In this document: in pieces, positions 1 to 9,143 of the stretch
Layout of the letters: each line of letters opens with the position of its first letter
Position numbering within the stretch: position 1 is the stretch's first letter
Origin: Spirochaetota bacterium
Lineage (GTDB): Bacteria; Spirochaetota; Spirochaetia; DTKZ01
Assembly: GCA_026418195.1 (NCBI GenBank)
Contig: JAOABU010000030.1
Coordinates: forward strand, 1-33,161
Reading direction: 5' to 3'
Length of the DNA: 33,161 nucleotides
Position numbers and translations under genes: made by a program
Notes under the pieces: generated by a model
Told to the model about the DNA's origin: nothing
Database searches by the model: none
Seen by the model: the letters and a program-made list of their open reading frames with translations, nothing else

Positions 1-19
1 AGATGTGTATAAGAGACAG
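1..19 (+). other. Tn5/Nextera mosaic-end adapter (artefact)
   Basis: The first 19 bases, AGATGTGTATAAGAGACAG, are identical to the Tn5 mosaic end used in Nextera tagmentation libraries. It is library sequence, not genome. In forward translation it yields the peptide start MCIRDS, a known signature of adapter contamination, so a plus-strand reading frame from base 3 is not a gene. The real sequence begins at about base 20, inside the phosphate butyryltransferase gene. Confidence 0.97.
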
Positions 20-644
20 CGCACCCCTTGATCTGACCCCTTCGATTCATTTGAGTCAGGAGGGCTGCATGAACGGTAGCGTCCATCTTTGGGTTCACCG
101 TCTCCACTGCAGCTACCACAGCTACTTTGGGCATGGTGACTCCGATTCTATGGAACATATCTACTGCATTGTTGAGGATGGAGATCTTATCCTCGAAAGA
201 GGGGGCCACATTCATTCCTGCATCAGTGACCGCAAATAGTTTGTGGTAGTAGGGAGAATGGAACAAACCGAGGTGGCTCAGCAACGCTCCAGATCGAAGC
301 CCCTTCTCCTTGTCCAGCACGGCTTTCAGAAGAGCAGCTGTCTGAACCAACCCCTTCATCAACACTTCAGCCTTTTTCTCTCGAATGAGACCTACCGCTT
401 TGACAGCGGCTTCCACAGGATCTGAAGCAGGAACAATTTCTGCTGCAGAGGGATCGAATCCAATCTCGCCCATCAGACGTTCGGTTTCCTGCTTTGATCC
501 TACGAGAATTGCTTCTACGATCCCCTCTTTAATGGCATCCCGGACAGCTTCCAGTACATGTTTATCCTCGGAGGCTGCCACAACGATCCGTCTTTTCTTG
601 CCTTGCTTGGCCTCTTCTACGAATTCTGCCAAACTCTTCCGCAT
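20..644 (-). CDS. ptb: Phosphate butyryltransferase / phosphate acetyltransferase family, 3' end missing
   Basis: The protein belongs to the PTA/PTB family, which swaps CoA and phosphate on acyl groups (butyryl-CoA + Pi to butyryl-phosphate + CoA) in fermentative energy metabolism in the cytoplasm. About 208 codons are present of a usual 300 or so. The contig end and adapter cut off the C-terminal third. Visible family features are an N-terminal Rossmann-like segment (VVAASEDKHVLEAV), the MKGLVQTAALLKAVL stretch, LRSGALLSH, TDAGMNVAPS, and AAVETVNPKMDATVHAA followed by RRGQIKGC. The spacing and wording fit Ptb rather than Pta, but acetyl versus butyryl preference cannot be settled from a fragment. 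The ATG at 644 has AGGGG about 6 nt upstream and a near-consensus promoter further up. The butyrate kinase expected next to it would lie beyond the contig end. Confidence 0.88.
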
Positions 645-677
645 AGGGTTCCCCTACAAGTAGATAGATTTAGGGGA

Positions 678-707
678 ATTATAAAGGTATGAATCGTATT
701 CCGTCAA
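678..707 (-). promoter_or_regulatory. Sigma-70 type promoter for ptb
   Basis: On the minus strand, TTGACG (702-707) is followed by 18 bases and a perfect TATAAT (678-683). Transcription would start near 671, giving a leader of about 27 nt that holds the AGGGG ribosome site of ptb. This is one of the strongest promoter matches in the window. Confidence 0.75.
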
Positions 708-722
708 GAAAAATGTTTCTTA

Positions 723-739
723 TGCAACATAATATTGCA
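723..739. promoter_or_regulatory. 17-bp near-perfect palindrome upstream of the ptb promoter
   Basis: TGCAACATAATATTGCA is a palindrome with one mismatched pair and a central base. It lies 15 bp upstream of the -35 box of ptb and 15 bp downstream of the GH31 stop codon. It could be an operator for a dimeric regulator of ptb. It is unlikely to be a terminator, because the stem is AT-rich and has no following T-run. No regulator family can be named with confidence. Confidence 0.35.
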
Positions 740-754
740 ATTTTAACAACATTT

Positions 755-3082
755 TCAATTCTTCAATACGGTTTCCCGAGTTCGTCTCAAGGTGAGATTC
801 TTGCCAGGTAGAGAATATACATACTTTTCGGTAAACAGATGTTCTTCTCGAATTCCATCTGTTACAATGACTTTCTCGAACCGATCGTACACAACGAAAC
901 TGATCCTGCAGGGTTTAAAGTGAAAAGCTTTTTCCGAAAGCTGAACCCGGATCGTATCTCCTTCTACGGTGACCGACATGGAGAACTCCGTTCGAATCCC
1001 TTTCCGATACCCATACGTTTCTCCATCGTCGAAGCAATACCGATACTTCCCTTCGCAAATCGAGCTCCTTCGGAGGAAAAGATGGAACTCTACAGCCGAA
1101 AGATCCTTCTCCATCAGAGAGGCTTCTGCCGGCTGTAGGGGAAGAATGGAACCTTCCCGTACGAAGATTGGAGTGCTGGAAGGTGCAGTTTTCACCTTCA
1201 ACCGCGTTCCTCCTTCTTCCCACTGATCCTTGAACCAATCGTACCAACGTATTCCCATTCCGGGAAGAAACACTTCCCGTTCTCTCCCCTCCAGAATAGG
1301 AGTATGGAGAAGAGATGGCCCCACAAAGAACTCTGTATCCAAGAAAGGGGCAGTTTCCTCTCTCTCCTCGGGGAACTCAAGGAAAAGTGGCCGTAGGATA
1401 GGTTCGCCCGTTTCCTCTTCTTGGACAAAGAGGTTGTATAGGTAGGGTAACAGCCGATACCGAAAGCGTATATAGTCACGGATGACAGGGAGTGCCTTTT
1501 CTCCGAACTGCCAGGGTTCCTGTGGCTTACTCCCCTTTACAGAGTGATTTCGGAACAGAGGGAATAGGAAACAAGCTTTGTACCAGTCCACTGCCAATTC
1601 CGGATCCGCATCCCCCCCAAATCCAGGGATATCCACCCCACAGAAGGGTTGTCCACTGAGGGAGAGTCCCAAGCAGAGAGGGATGGAGAGGGCCAGATGG
1701 TGGCGGTTCGACCAGTTATCTCCCCCCCAGATCCCTCCATACCGACTGGAAGAGACAAAGGCACTCCGACTTATCAGGAAGGGTCTACGGTTGGGGGAAC
1801 TTTTCATGAACCCCTCCCAGACGGCTTTCTGCATTCCTAAACAGTATGCGTTATGGTAGAAGGTATGGGGTTTCTCCCCCCTCTGGAACAGCATACTTTG
1901 TGGGTCCACTGGGCCCGTCGCAGGATCGTTCATATCGAGCCAGACCCCTTCCACACCGAAACTAAGGAACTTCCTTACTTTCTCAGCCCACCATTCCCGA
2001 GTTTCTGGAAGAGAGAAGTCGGGGAATACCGTTTCCCCCGGCCACACGAATCCAATGAAGGGTGTTCCTTCTGGGGTCAGGCATAGAAGATTCCTTTCTT
2101 TTGCTTCCCGATACACCTCGAAGGATTCTTCCTTCTTAATACCAGGGTCGAGGATAGGGACAACCCTTCGGGAACGTTTCCGTAAATCTTCTATCTGGTT
2201 CTTTGGATGGCTAAACTTTCTCTCGTCCCAACTAAAGACTCGAAACCCATCCATATAGTCGATGTCTAGCCACAGAGCGTCACAAGGAATATCATGGGTT
2301 TGGAATAGCCGATCCAATTCATCTAAATCTGTATAGCTACCATACCCCCACCTACTTTGATGGTACCCTAACGCCCATAAGGGTGGAAGGGGCACCTTAC
2401 CTTGGAGCTTTTGGAGTCGCGAGGTTACGATTCGAGGGTGATCGGCCACCAGAATGTACAATTCCGGTTTTCCCCCTTCTGCACCCAAGGAAAACCACTT
2501 GGGTAGTGAACTTGTCCCATGGAGAGAATCAGCAATAGCATCCTCAGCCATGAGAGAGGCAAAGGAAGGATAGGAGGTTGTAAGGAGTAGCCCTACCCAT
2601 GCAGCCCCTGTGTCTACTAGTACATAGGGAATGGAGGCGTACAGGGGGTCTGGATTCCCATCCCTATGGACAGTTGCGGGAAAATCGGCCCACACATCCG
2701 TATTGTAGAACTTGGTACGAATTCGGGATCGGTCCACTCGAAAGGCCTTTTCCCCTAGACCAAACATCCGGAATCCTTCGTTGGGCTCAAAGTTCACCAC
2801 CCAGCTCTGTCCTAAAGCGCCAAACCCTTTTCCCTCCAAGGTAGAGAGAACCCGTTCTTTTCCCCAGTACACCTCAAATCCGGTTCCTTTGGGAACTACG
2901 TTCCCCCTTCTTTCCCTACCCCACCCTGTCTTGGTCAACTCCACAGGGTTTTCCTCATCCCCCCTTGATTCTTCCCATACTACCCTATACACATCCTCTC
3001 CCAGATGGGTGATATCCATGCGAATCGAGGTTCCATGAAGATAGGTAAAGTTTACGGGGTGAAGGATTTTAGAAAAGTACAT
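755..3082 (-). CDS. GH31 family alpha-glucosidase
   Basis: This 775-residue glycoside hydrolase family 31 enzyme probably releases glucose or a related alpha-linked sugar from the non-reducing end of oligosaccharides. No signal peptide is visible, so it should act on imported sugars in the cytoplasm. The beta-sandwich N-terminal region covers roughly residues 1-230. The barrel contains WLDIDYMDG (271-279), the nucleophile motif WLDMND (Asp383) and the acid/base motif GGIWGGDN (Asp455), with RNHS near 511. All catalytic landmarks are intact and the length is normal. It is the last gene of a tight unit: its ATG lies 3 bp after the ribA stop. Substrate (maltose, isomaltose, xylosides) cannot be read from the sequence, although the WLDMND/GGDN pattern is typical of alpha-glucosidases. 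Confidence 0.9.
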   Translation of the reverse strand: MYFSKILHPVNFTYLHGTSIRMDITHLGEDVYRVVWEESRGDEENPVELTKTGWGRERRGNVVPKGTGFEVYWGKERVLSTLEGKGFGALGQSWVVNFEPNEGFRMFGLGEKAFRVDRSRIRTKFYNTDVWADFPATVHRDGNPDPLYASIPYVLVDTGAAWVGLLLTTSYPSFASLMAEDAIADSLHGTSSLPKWFSLGAEGGKPELYILVADHPRIVTSRLQKLQGKVPLPPLWALGYHQSRWGYGSYTDLDELDRLFQTHDIPCDALWLDIDYMDGFRVFSWDERKFSHPKNQIEDLRKRSRRVVPILDPGIKKEESFEVYREAKERNLLCLTPEGTPFIGFVWPGETVFPDFSLPETREWWAEKVRKFLSFGVEGVWLDMNDPATGPVDPQSMLFQRGEKPHTFYHNAYCLGMQKAVWEGFMKSSPNRRPFLISRSAFVSSSRYGGIWGGDNWSNRHHLALSIPLCLGLSLSGQPFCGVDIPGFGGDADPELAVDWYKACFLFPLFRNHSVKGSKPQEPWQFGEKALPVIRDYIRFRYRLLPYLYNLFVQEEETGEPILRPLFLEFPEEREETAPFLDTEFFVGPSLLHTPILEGREREVFLPGMGIRWYDWFKDQWEEGGTRLKVKTAPSSTPIFVREGSILPLQPAEASLMEKDLSAVEFHLFLRRSSICEGKYRYCFDDGETYGYRKGIRTEFSMSVTVEGDTIRVQLSEKAFHFKPCRISFVVYDRFEKVIVTDGIREEHLFTEKYVYSLPGKNLTLRRTRETVLKN

Positions 3083-3085
3083 ACA

Positions 3086-3811
3086 CTAAAATAGATGCCC
3101 CATTTTCTTTCGCTTCGTCTCAAGATACTGTTTGTCGTATGGGTTTGGAGGAATCACCAACGGAATCCGTTCGGTGATCTGAACCCCTTCCTTTCGCAAC
3201 TTTTCGATCTTGTCCGGATTGTTGGTGAGGAGGGCAACAGATTGAACTCCCAAAAGTTGAAGGATCTTAGCAGCTACCCGATAATCCCGTGCTTCCCCAG
3301 GATATCCTAAAAAATGGTTCGCTTCTACCGTATCAAGACCAAGATCCTGCAGTTGGTATGCCTTGATCTTGTTCAGTAACCCAATCCCTCTTCCTTCCTG
3401 CATCAGATAGATGAGAACCCCATCCTCTCTGCTACCAATAAATTTCAAGGCAGCTTCCAATTGATCCCTGCAATCACACCGCAGTGAACCCAGCACGTCT
3501 CCTGTATGACACTGGGAGTGAACCCGCAAAGGGACTCCTCTCTTCCCCTGTACATCCCCCCGAACAACAGCGGTATGCTCCTTGTCTTCCCTTCCATCGT
3601 AGAATCCATACAGGGTAAACTCTCCGAAGCGGGTAGGGAAATGGGCCCTCGCTACCAGTTGAACACAAAGGTCTTCCTCCATGCAGTACTGACCCATCCC
3701 CTTGCAGTAATACTCCTCAGGGACAAAATCGGGTTTCCCTTTCAGCTTCTTTAACAATTCTTCCCGGGAAACTAGCTGGTCACAGTGGGAAAACAATTCA
3801 TATTTTTCCAT
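3086..3811 (-). CDS. ribA: GTP cyclohydrolase II
   Basis: This 241-residue enzyme opens GTP to 2,5-diamino-6-ribosylamino-4-pyrimidinone 5'-phosphate, the first committed step of riboflavin synthesis, in the cytoplasm. The zinc ligands are present as Cys101, Cys112 and Cys114 within HSQCHTGDVLGSLRCDC, followed by EGRGIGLLNKIKAY (139-152) and the TNNPDKI segment near 196. It is about 45 residues longer than the E. coli enzyme. The extra part is an N-terminal stretch containing Cys10, Cys36, Cys43 and Cys49 that I do not recognise. No DHBP synthase domain is fused and no other rib gene is nearby. The start is 4 bp after the stop of the upstream ATPase, which suggests coupled translation. Confidence 0.93.
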   Translation of the reverse strand: MEKYELFSHCDQLVSREELLKKLKGKPDFVPEEYYCKGMGQYCMEEDLCVQLVARAHFPTRFGEFTLYGFYDGREDKEHTAVVRGDVQGKRGVPLRVHSQCHTGDVLGSLRCDCRDQLEAALKFIGSREDGVLIYLMQEGRGIGLLNKIKAYQLQDLGLDTVEANHFLGYPGEARDYRVAAKILQLLGVQSVALLTNNPDKIEKLRKEGVQITERIPLVIPPNPYDKQYLETKRKKMGHLF

Positions 3812-3815
3812 GAGA

Positions 3816-4520
3816 TCACTTTTTCTCTTCTACGATCATCAGGGTCTTAGGATCCAAATGGACGCTAAGATCTTTCATCGGATAGGAGTCTCGATCTTTC
3901 ACCAGGCGAACGAGGATATTCCCCTCTGATTCCCCGAGGGTAATGAGCACATCGATCAGATTTTCGAAGGGTTTCAAGGAGGGGGGGAAATCCCGATTCC
4001 AGATCTTTTCGTTTTCCGGTTTTACGGTCGCACTGAACCAGATCGTTACTCCTACTTCGTTGGCAAACTGTTTGATTAACCGAAGATCTTCAGAAGTAGC
4101 TAGAGCAAAATTATACCCATCCACAATGATCTGGTCTGCTGCAAAGTTCCCATCCCGTATCATTGCCGTGAGACTTCGAATAATCTGTTGCGTTTTAACC
4201 CCTTCCTGGTTGAAACTCATGATCACTCGATGCCGGATGATTTCATCGTGTACTTCCATTGCTGCGTTCAACTTACGAGCTACTTCCTTGAAAATGTCTT
4301 CGTACCAACTAATGATATGATCAGTTCGAGTTGAAAAGGAAACATGGATTACCTGTTTCCCCTGTAAGAGGGCATCGGTTGCGATATGTACCAAGCATCC
4401 TGTTTTACCGATTCCCTTCGGAGAGGCTACAACGGCTAGTTCGCCTTTCTTTAGCGGTTCCTTCAGGGACTTCTCGAGGGCCCGCAAAGGGCTACGACGG
4501 ATCAATTCTTTCCTTACCAT
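3816..4520 (-). CDS. RecA-fold P-loop ATPase of unknown role (RadA/KaiC/DnaB-like)
   Basis: This is a 234-residue cytoplasmic protein. Residues about 30-45 form a P-loop (SPKGIGKTG) with Ser instead of the usual Ala/Gly at its first position. A later hydrophobic strand ending in Asp (QIIVDGYNF) looks like Walker B. The order of strands, FSTRTDHIISWY after the P-loop and IWFSATVK after Walker B, resembles the RecA/RadA/DnaB-type ATPase core without extra domains. I cannot assign a cellular role. It is the first gene of a three-gene unit with ribA and the GH31 enzyme, each separated by 3-4 bp. ATG 4520 has GAGGGA upstream at a good distance. It could be a regulator or loader of a nucleic acid process, but the sequence gives no partner. 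Confidence 0.7.
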   Translation of the reverse strand: MVRKELIRRSPLRALEKSLKEPLKKGELAVVASPKGIGKTGCLVHIATDALLQGKQVIHVSFSTRTDHIISWYEDIFKEVARKLNAAMEVHDEIIRHRVIMSFNQEGVKTQQIIRSLTAMIRDGNFAADQIIVDGYNFALATSEDLRLIKQFANEVGVTIWFSATVKPENEKIWNRDFPPSLKPFENLIDVLITLGESEGNILVRLVKDRDSYPMKDLSVHLDPKTLMIVEEKK

Positions 4521-4542
4521 GCTTTTCCCTCACTTTTCTTTG

Positions 4543-4548
4543 ATTGTA
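4543..4548 (-). promoter_or_regulatory. Possible extended -10 promoter for the ATPase-ribA-GH31 unit
   Basis: On the minus strand TGATACAAT combines a TGn extension with a TACAAT -10 box, 22 bp upstream of the ATPase start codon in the 42-bp gap after EF-G. No convincing -35 box is visible. A start near 4536 would give a leader of about 16 nt including the GAGGGA ribosome site. Confidence 0.35.
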
Positions 4549-4562
4549 TCATGGATCGCTAC

Positions 4563-6647
4563 CTATTTCTGTTCCTTTCTCCGTTTTTCTTGATAAGCTT
4601 TCTTCAATTCTTCTGCAATGGTGTTGGGCACACGACCATACTTCAGGAACTCCATAGAAAACTCAGCTTTCCCCTGTGTCAGAGATCGTAGCACCGTAGA
4701 ATATCCAAACATCTCGCTTAAGGGGACCTCCGCTTCAATCCGGCAAAAGTTGTTATCCTCCGTAGAACTTACGATAATTCCTCTCCTCTGGTTCAAACTT
4801 CCAAAGATATTTCCCTGGAACTCGGAAGGACCTTCTACTGTCACCTTCATGATGGGTTCGAGAATAATGGGTTTGGCTTTCTCATACGCTTGGCGGAAGG
4901 CACCAATGGCTGCTTGCTGGAAGGCGATGTCCGATGAATCCACCGGATGAGTACTGCCGTCATTGATCACGCAACGGATGTTCACCACAGGGAATCCAAT
5001 CAACGTTCCTTTCGTTCGGGCCGCTTGGAAGCCTTTATCGCAGGAAGGGATGAACTCGTTGGGAATAACTCCCCCTTTGATCATATTCACGAACTCATAC
5101 TCCTTTTCCTCACAGGGTTCCATGTATCCCGCCACGCGACCGAACTGCCCAGCGCCTCCTGTTTGCTTTTTATGGGTGTAATCGAACTCAGCCCTCTGGG
5201 TAATCGTTTCCCTATAGGCTACCTGTGGCATCCCTGTTTCCACTTCTGCCCGGTACTCCCGTTTCATGCGTTCGATGTACACATCCAGGTGAAGTTCTCC
5301 CATTCCTTGGATGATGGTCTGGTTAGACTCTGGATCCACATAGGTTCGAAAGGTAGGATCCTCCTTGGTAAACCGACCTAAAGCTTTAGCCATCTGATCC
5401 GCCGAGGCTTTATCCTTCGGGAACACAGCCAACGAAATGACCGGTGCTGGAATATACATGGAAGTCATGGAATAGTTGATCCCTGGGCTGCAGAAGGTAT
5501 CACCCGAAGCGCAATCGATGCCGAACAACGCCACAATATCCCCGCATACTGCCTCGGTAATATCCTCCATCTCATGAGCATGCATCCGAATCAATCTTCC
5601 CACCTTAAACTTCCTTCGCAATCGAGGGTTGTACAATTCATCCCCCTTCCGAAGCATACCCTGGTAGATCCGAATGTAAGTCAACTGCCCATACTGCCCC
5701 TCCTCTAGCTTGAATGCCAGTGCCACGAGAGGCTCTTTGGGATCCGCTTTCAATACTACCTCTTTTTCTCCGTCGTTCAGATCTAGAGCCGTATTCTTGA
5801 CTTCGGAAGGATTGGGAAGGTAATGAACCACACCGTCTAATAAGGGTTGCACGCCCTTGTTTTTATAGGCCGAGCCCATAAATACAGGAATCAGCTTCCT
5901 TGTTAAGACACCTTTTCGAAGGGCAGCATAGATTTGCGATTCTGTTTCGGCCCCTTCCAGAAATGCTTCCGCCAGTTCATCGGAGAAGAGGGAAGCCGCA
6001 TCGATCAGCTCTTCCCTTCGTTTTTCCGCCTCTGCCCTCAATTCCGCAGGGATCTCGCGTTCCACCACCTCTTCTCCGTTAGGTCCTTCAAAGTACAGAG
6101 CCTTCATCTGGATCAAATCCACCACCCCCTGGAACTTGTCCTCTAATCCGATGGGAATCTGCACAAGTACCGCATTATGTCCCAGCTTGTCTCTGATCTG
6201 TTCCTTCACCTTGTAGGGATTCGCACCTGTGCGGTCCAGCTTATTGATGAAGGCTACAAAAGGAACGTTGTACCTCCGGAGTTGTCGGTCCACCGTGATC
6301 GACTGGGACTGTACCCCACCTACAGAGCAAAGCACGAGAATCGCTCCATCCAGGACTCGTAGCGATCGTTCTACTTCGATGGTGAAATCCACGTGCCCCG
6401 GAGTATCGATGATGTTAATCGTGTGCCCTTTCCAGGTAACGTTGGTAGAAGCGGATGTAATGGTAATTCCCCGCTCCCGTTCCAACTCCATGTAGTCCAT
6501 CGTGGCTCCATGTCCATCCTTGCCCTTGACTTCATGGATCATGTGAATCTTGTCGCAATAGTACAGGATCCGTTCCGTCAATGTGGTTTTGCCGGAATCG
6601 ATATGGGCGCTGATCCCGATGTTTCGCATTTTAGAGATGTCCATCAT
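4563..6647 (-). CDS. fusA: Elongation factor G, spdEFG1 / mitochondrial EF-G1-like
   Basis: This 694-residue translational GTPase drives tRNA-mRNA translocation on the ribosome. The G-domain motifs are intact: G1 AHIDSGKTT (14-22), G3 DTPGHVDF near 82, and G4 NKLD near 136. Domains II-V follow in the usual order, with GMGELHLDV in domain III and GQFGRV in domain IV. Two features mark the subfamily: Ser18 in the P-loop where ordinary EF-G has Ala, and [20 protein letters not shown], which matches mitochondrial EF-G1 and the bacterial spdEFG1 group. In Borrelia the corresponding factor is the translocase while a second EF-G serves recycling. That second factor is not in this window. Start 6647 is preceded by GAGGG. 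ATG 6644 immediately follows and is possible. Confidence 0.96.
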   Translation of the reverse strand: MMDISKMRNIGISAHIDSGKTTLTERILYYCDKIHMIHEVKGKDGHGATMDYMELERERGITITSASTNVTWKGHTINIIDTPGHVDFTIEVERSLRVLDGAILVLCSVGGVQSQSITVDRQLRRYNVPFVAFINKLDRTGANPYKVKEQIRDKLGHNAVLVQIPIGLEDKFQGVVDLIQMKALYFEGPNGEEVVEREIPAELRAEAEKRREELIDAASLFSDELAEAFLEGAETESQIYAALRKGVLTRKLIPVFMGSAYKNKGVQPLLDGVVHYLPNPSEVKNTALDLNDGEKEVVLKADPKEPLVALAFKLEEGQYGQLTYIRIYQGMLRKGDELYNPRLRRKFKVGRLIRMHAHEMEDITEAVCGDIVALFGIDCASGDTFCSPGINYSMTSMYIPAPVISLAVFPKDKASADQMAKALGRFTKEDPTFRTYVDPESNQTIIQGMGELHLDVYIERMKREYRAEVETGMPQVAYRETITQRAEFDYTHKKQTGGAGQFGRVAGYMEPCEEKEYEFVNMIKGGVIPNEFIPSCDKGFQAARTKGTLIGFPVVNIRCVINDGSTHPVDSSDIAFQQAAIGAFRQAYEKAKPIILEPIMKVTVEGPSEFQGNIFGSLNQRRGIIVSSTEDNNFCRIEAEVPLSEMFGYSTVLRSLTQGKAEFSMEFLKYGRVPNTIAEELKKAYQEKRRKEQK

Positions 6648-6735
6648 ACGTATTTTACCCTCTTACCTCTGAATAGAATGATCTACCCTAGCTTTGAATA
6701 CCGAGAACGTCATCAACTGCCTTAGGGATTGTGTG

Positions 6736-7677
6736 CTATTGAAATTCGTTGAAATACACACTGAATACCAGAAACACTTCCTTGCTCGTCATTTCTATTC
6801 CTTCCGTTTTCAACTTCTCTCGGGCTTCATCCATCGTTAGCTTCGGTTGCTGCTTTTTTAACTCGACGAGCCGGTTGATTCCTGCTTCGGAAGGTAGGCG
6901 TATACTACCGAAAAATCCACGATTGTTCAAGACTAGCAGGGCGTATCGGAGAAGTTGGAACTCTGCGTACAAGTCTCCAACCTTCCTTTCCAGGGTTTGT
7001 TGGGTCTGAACCTGTTGCACAACCTCCTGCTTCAACGAACCGAGGAGACCTCGGATTTCCTGTACCTCTTTGCCAAAGCGGGAGTTGATCTGTTCACCTT
7101 CGTTCAACAATCTGTCAATCCGCGCTTCTATATCCTGGAACCGTTTTAGGATGTATTCAGGATCCTGGGATTGAATGTACGCATAGGGATTCAATACCGC
7201 TGCGAGAATCTTTTCCGCGAATTCTTCTTCTTTGAAAAATTGTCCTTTGATTCGCAAGAACAGATTCTCCACGACGATACGAAAATCGAACTCAAGGAAA
7301 TCCGTATAAAAGAACTGTATTCCCGATGGCATGTAGATGGCGAGGTCTCGATCTTTGTATCGGAACGAACGGGGGACCAAAAGGATTTCTGTTCGTTCAT
7401 CGGCGAGAATCACCCGAATAGAGGAGGGAAGAAGTGTCGTAAACCCTTTGAAAATGGAAAGAATCCCTTGCAACCTCTCTTGATCGCTCTTCCGAATCTC
7501 TGTTCCCTTGAAGAAAACACTGAGATCTATATTCCCCGGTGCCCTGAACTGGTATACCGTATAGGGTCCCTCTTTCGATTGAGACTTAAGGTCCAAACCC
7601 CACGAAGTGAAATCCTGTGAATTGAGGAAGGCGATGGTACCGATAAACAGCACCATACTCCATACGAATCTCTTCAT
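6736..7677 (-). CDS. Exported coiled-coil protein of unknown function
   Basis: This 313-residue protein starts with a Sec-type signal peptide (Lys-Arg, then a hydrophobic run VWSMVLFIGTIAFLNS), so it should be periplasmic or surface-attached. No lipobox cysteine is present. Residues about 20-150 are a mixed alpha/beta region. Residues about 185-245 are heptad-like (IEARIDRLLNEGEQ, then QQVQTQQTLERKVGDLY) and should form a coiled coil. The last 50 residues are a compact charged helical tail. I do not recognise a family. It is the third gene after the cyclase and the membrane coiled-coil protein, 11 bp downstream of the latter. Its ribosome site (TAGGAG) overlaps that gene's stop codon, so the three are very likely co-expressed. 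Confidence 0.8.
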   Translation of the reverse strand: MKRFVWSMVLFIGTIAFLNSQDFTSWGLDLKSQSKEGPYTVYQFRAPGNIDLSVFFKGTEIRKSDQERLQGILSIFKGFTTLLPSSIRVILADERTEILLVPRSFRYKDRDLAIYMPSGIQFFYTDFLEFDFRIVVENLFLRIKGQFFKEEEFAEKILAAVLNPYAYIQSQDPEYILKRFQDIEARIDRLLNEGEQINSRFGKEVQEIRGLLGSLKQEVVQQVQTQQTLERKVGDLYAEFQLLRYALLVLNNRGFFGSIRLPSEAGINRLVELKKQQPKLTMDEAREKLKTEGIEMTSKEVFLVFSVYFNEFQ

Positions 7678-7688
7678 ATCGGTTTCTC

Positions 7689-9143
7689 CTACTGCTCTTC
7701 TACCATAACTTTATCGAAGGGGCGGATCGGATTCTGTGGATCTTTCAACTCCAGTACCACCCAGGAGGCCTTCCCCGCTTCCCCCTCATACCGAATCTTC
7801 CCGATGTATTCATCATCCCTGCGGAACACCCTTGCCACCGAGCCCGGAGTGACCACCCGAAGCTTATCCACTACGACCAATAGATTCCTTGGTTCCCTCG
7901 GATCCAGTACATACCCCTGTTCTCGATTCTGGATTAGCAACTGCTCTACTGCATACACGTATCGATTCAAACCCCGAATCGTTTCTTCCTGAGAACGCAG
8001 AGCCGCATTCTTCTGCTGGATCCCCCGATTGAATACCTCTAAGATCTGTTCGTATAGGATTGCCACTTCCTTCTGTCGGGCTTCTATCTGAGCAATAATC
8101 GAGGGAACCACATTCTGAAAAGGAATCTTCTTCAACTCTCCTAACACGGACCCCAATTCATTGAGTTTCTGGGAAAGCCGCGATAGGGCCCCTACATCAA
8201 GAAGCCCCTCTGCCGTGAGTAAAGAACTATTGAACCGGGGAAGTCGGGCCTGCAGAACTGCTGGATCGATGGAGGCAGTCAATAGGGGAGCTACAGCATC
8301 GCTTACCCCTGTAGGATTGTACTTTAGAATCAAGCTGGCAATTTCCCTTGCATGGTTTGCCTTTAGAACAGCAACCAGATCCTGCTGGTACTTCTTCAAC
8401 CCTTCAATTTCCCGGGTGTACCGTTGGTTCAGTTCCCGCAGTTCGTTCGCATGAGCCTTGAGGGTTCGCTCCATTTCCATCTCATAAAGCCGCCTCTGGT
8501 TGTTGAGGATTTCTTCCTGTTCCCTCGCTCGCTGAACCTGTCGAGCATCGTAGGAATCCATCTGTTTCTGGATACCCTGGATCTCCTTTTCCTTCGCTGC
8601 TATACGGGGAGCATAGGAAGCTTGAATTGCCTGAAGCTGCCGATTTAGCCTGAGCTGAGCTGCCTGCAGCCGTTCCGTTTTGGCTGGTTCTGTGAGATCG
8701 GTAGAAGTAGCGATCAGTTCGGATTCTCGCTGGAACCCTAAACGGGCCTGTTCGATTTCTGCCCTCTGGCTATCCTGTAAGTCTTCTAGATCCTTCTTTG
8801 CTTTGGAAAGGTCTTGTTCCAGCCGTTTCGCTGTGTCCAGAACATCCCGCAGGTTCACCGATTCGAAGGCCTGGGCTCCTACCTGCACCTCCCTACTTTT
8901 CTTTTCGATGTAGAGAGTCACCCCGACCGCACCTGCAAGAAAGAACAGGACGATTCCCGCCACTACAACGGGCACTAAAAGACTCCGGTTCTGTTTCGTC
9001 TTTGCAAACTCGGTCTCCAGGTTGTACTGAGCTTGTCTCTGTCGGAACTCACTGGCGAGTTCCTGTAGAAAGAGGGATTTGCTCTTTTCTACTAGGTCCC
9101 GAACGTCACTGTTGGTTCCTTCTATTTTTCTTTCATCGCCCAT
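7689..9143 (-). CDS. Single-pass membrane protein with long coiled coil, unknown function
   Basis: The protein has about 484 residues from the ATG at 9143. A charged cytoplasmic N-terminus of about 53 residues is followed by one membrane helix (about 54-79) and then a long Glu/Gln/Arg/Lys-rich helical region to about residue 270, strongly coiled-coil in character. A mixed middle and a small beta-rich C-terminal domain (about 420-484) follow. The topology puts the coiled coil and C-terminal domain outside the cytoplasm. A longer reading begins with GTG at 9167 but lacks a ribosome site. ATG 9143 has GGAA at 6 nt and overlaps the cyclase stop by 22 bp, so I prefer it. The family is not recognised. 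The context suggests a structural or sensory partner of the cyclase upstream. Confidence 0.78.
   Translation of the reverse strand: MGDERKIEGTNSDVRDLVEKSKSLFLQELASEFRQRQAQYNLETEFAKTKQNRSLLVPVVVAGIVLFFLAGAVGVTLYIEKKSREVQVGAQAFESVNLRDVLDTAKRLEQDLSKAKKDLEDLQDSQRAEIEQARLGFQRESELIATSTDLTEPAKTERLQAAQLRLNRQLQAIQASYAPRIAAKEKEIQGIQKQMDSYDARQVQRAREQEEILNNQRRLYEMEMERTLKAHANELRELNQRYTREIEGLKKYQQDLVAVLKANHAREIASLILKYNPTGVSDAVAPLLTASIDPAVLQARLPRFNSSLLTAEGLLDVGALSRLSQKLNELGSVLGELKKIPFQNVVPSIIAQIEARQKEVAILYEQILEVFNRGIQQKNAALRSQEETIRGLNRYVYAVEQLLIQNREQGYVLDPREPRNLLVVVDKLRVVTPGSVARVFRRDDEYIGKIRYEGEAGKASWVVLELKDPQNPIRPFDKVMVEEQ

Noticed and set aside
3-239. Plus-strand open frame beginning MCIRDS
   Set aside because: It starts inside the Tn5 adapter and runs antisense to the phosphate butyryltransferase gene.
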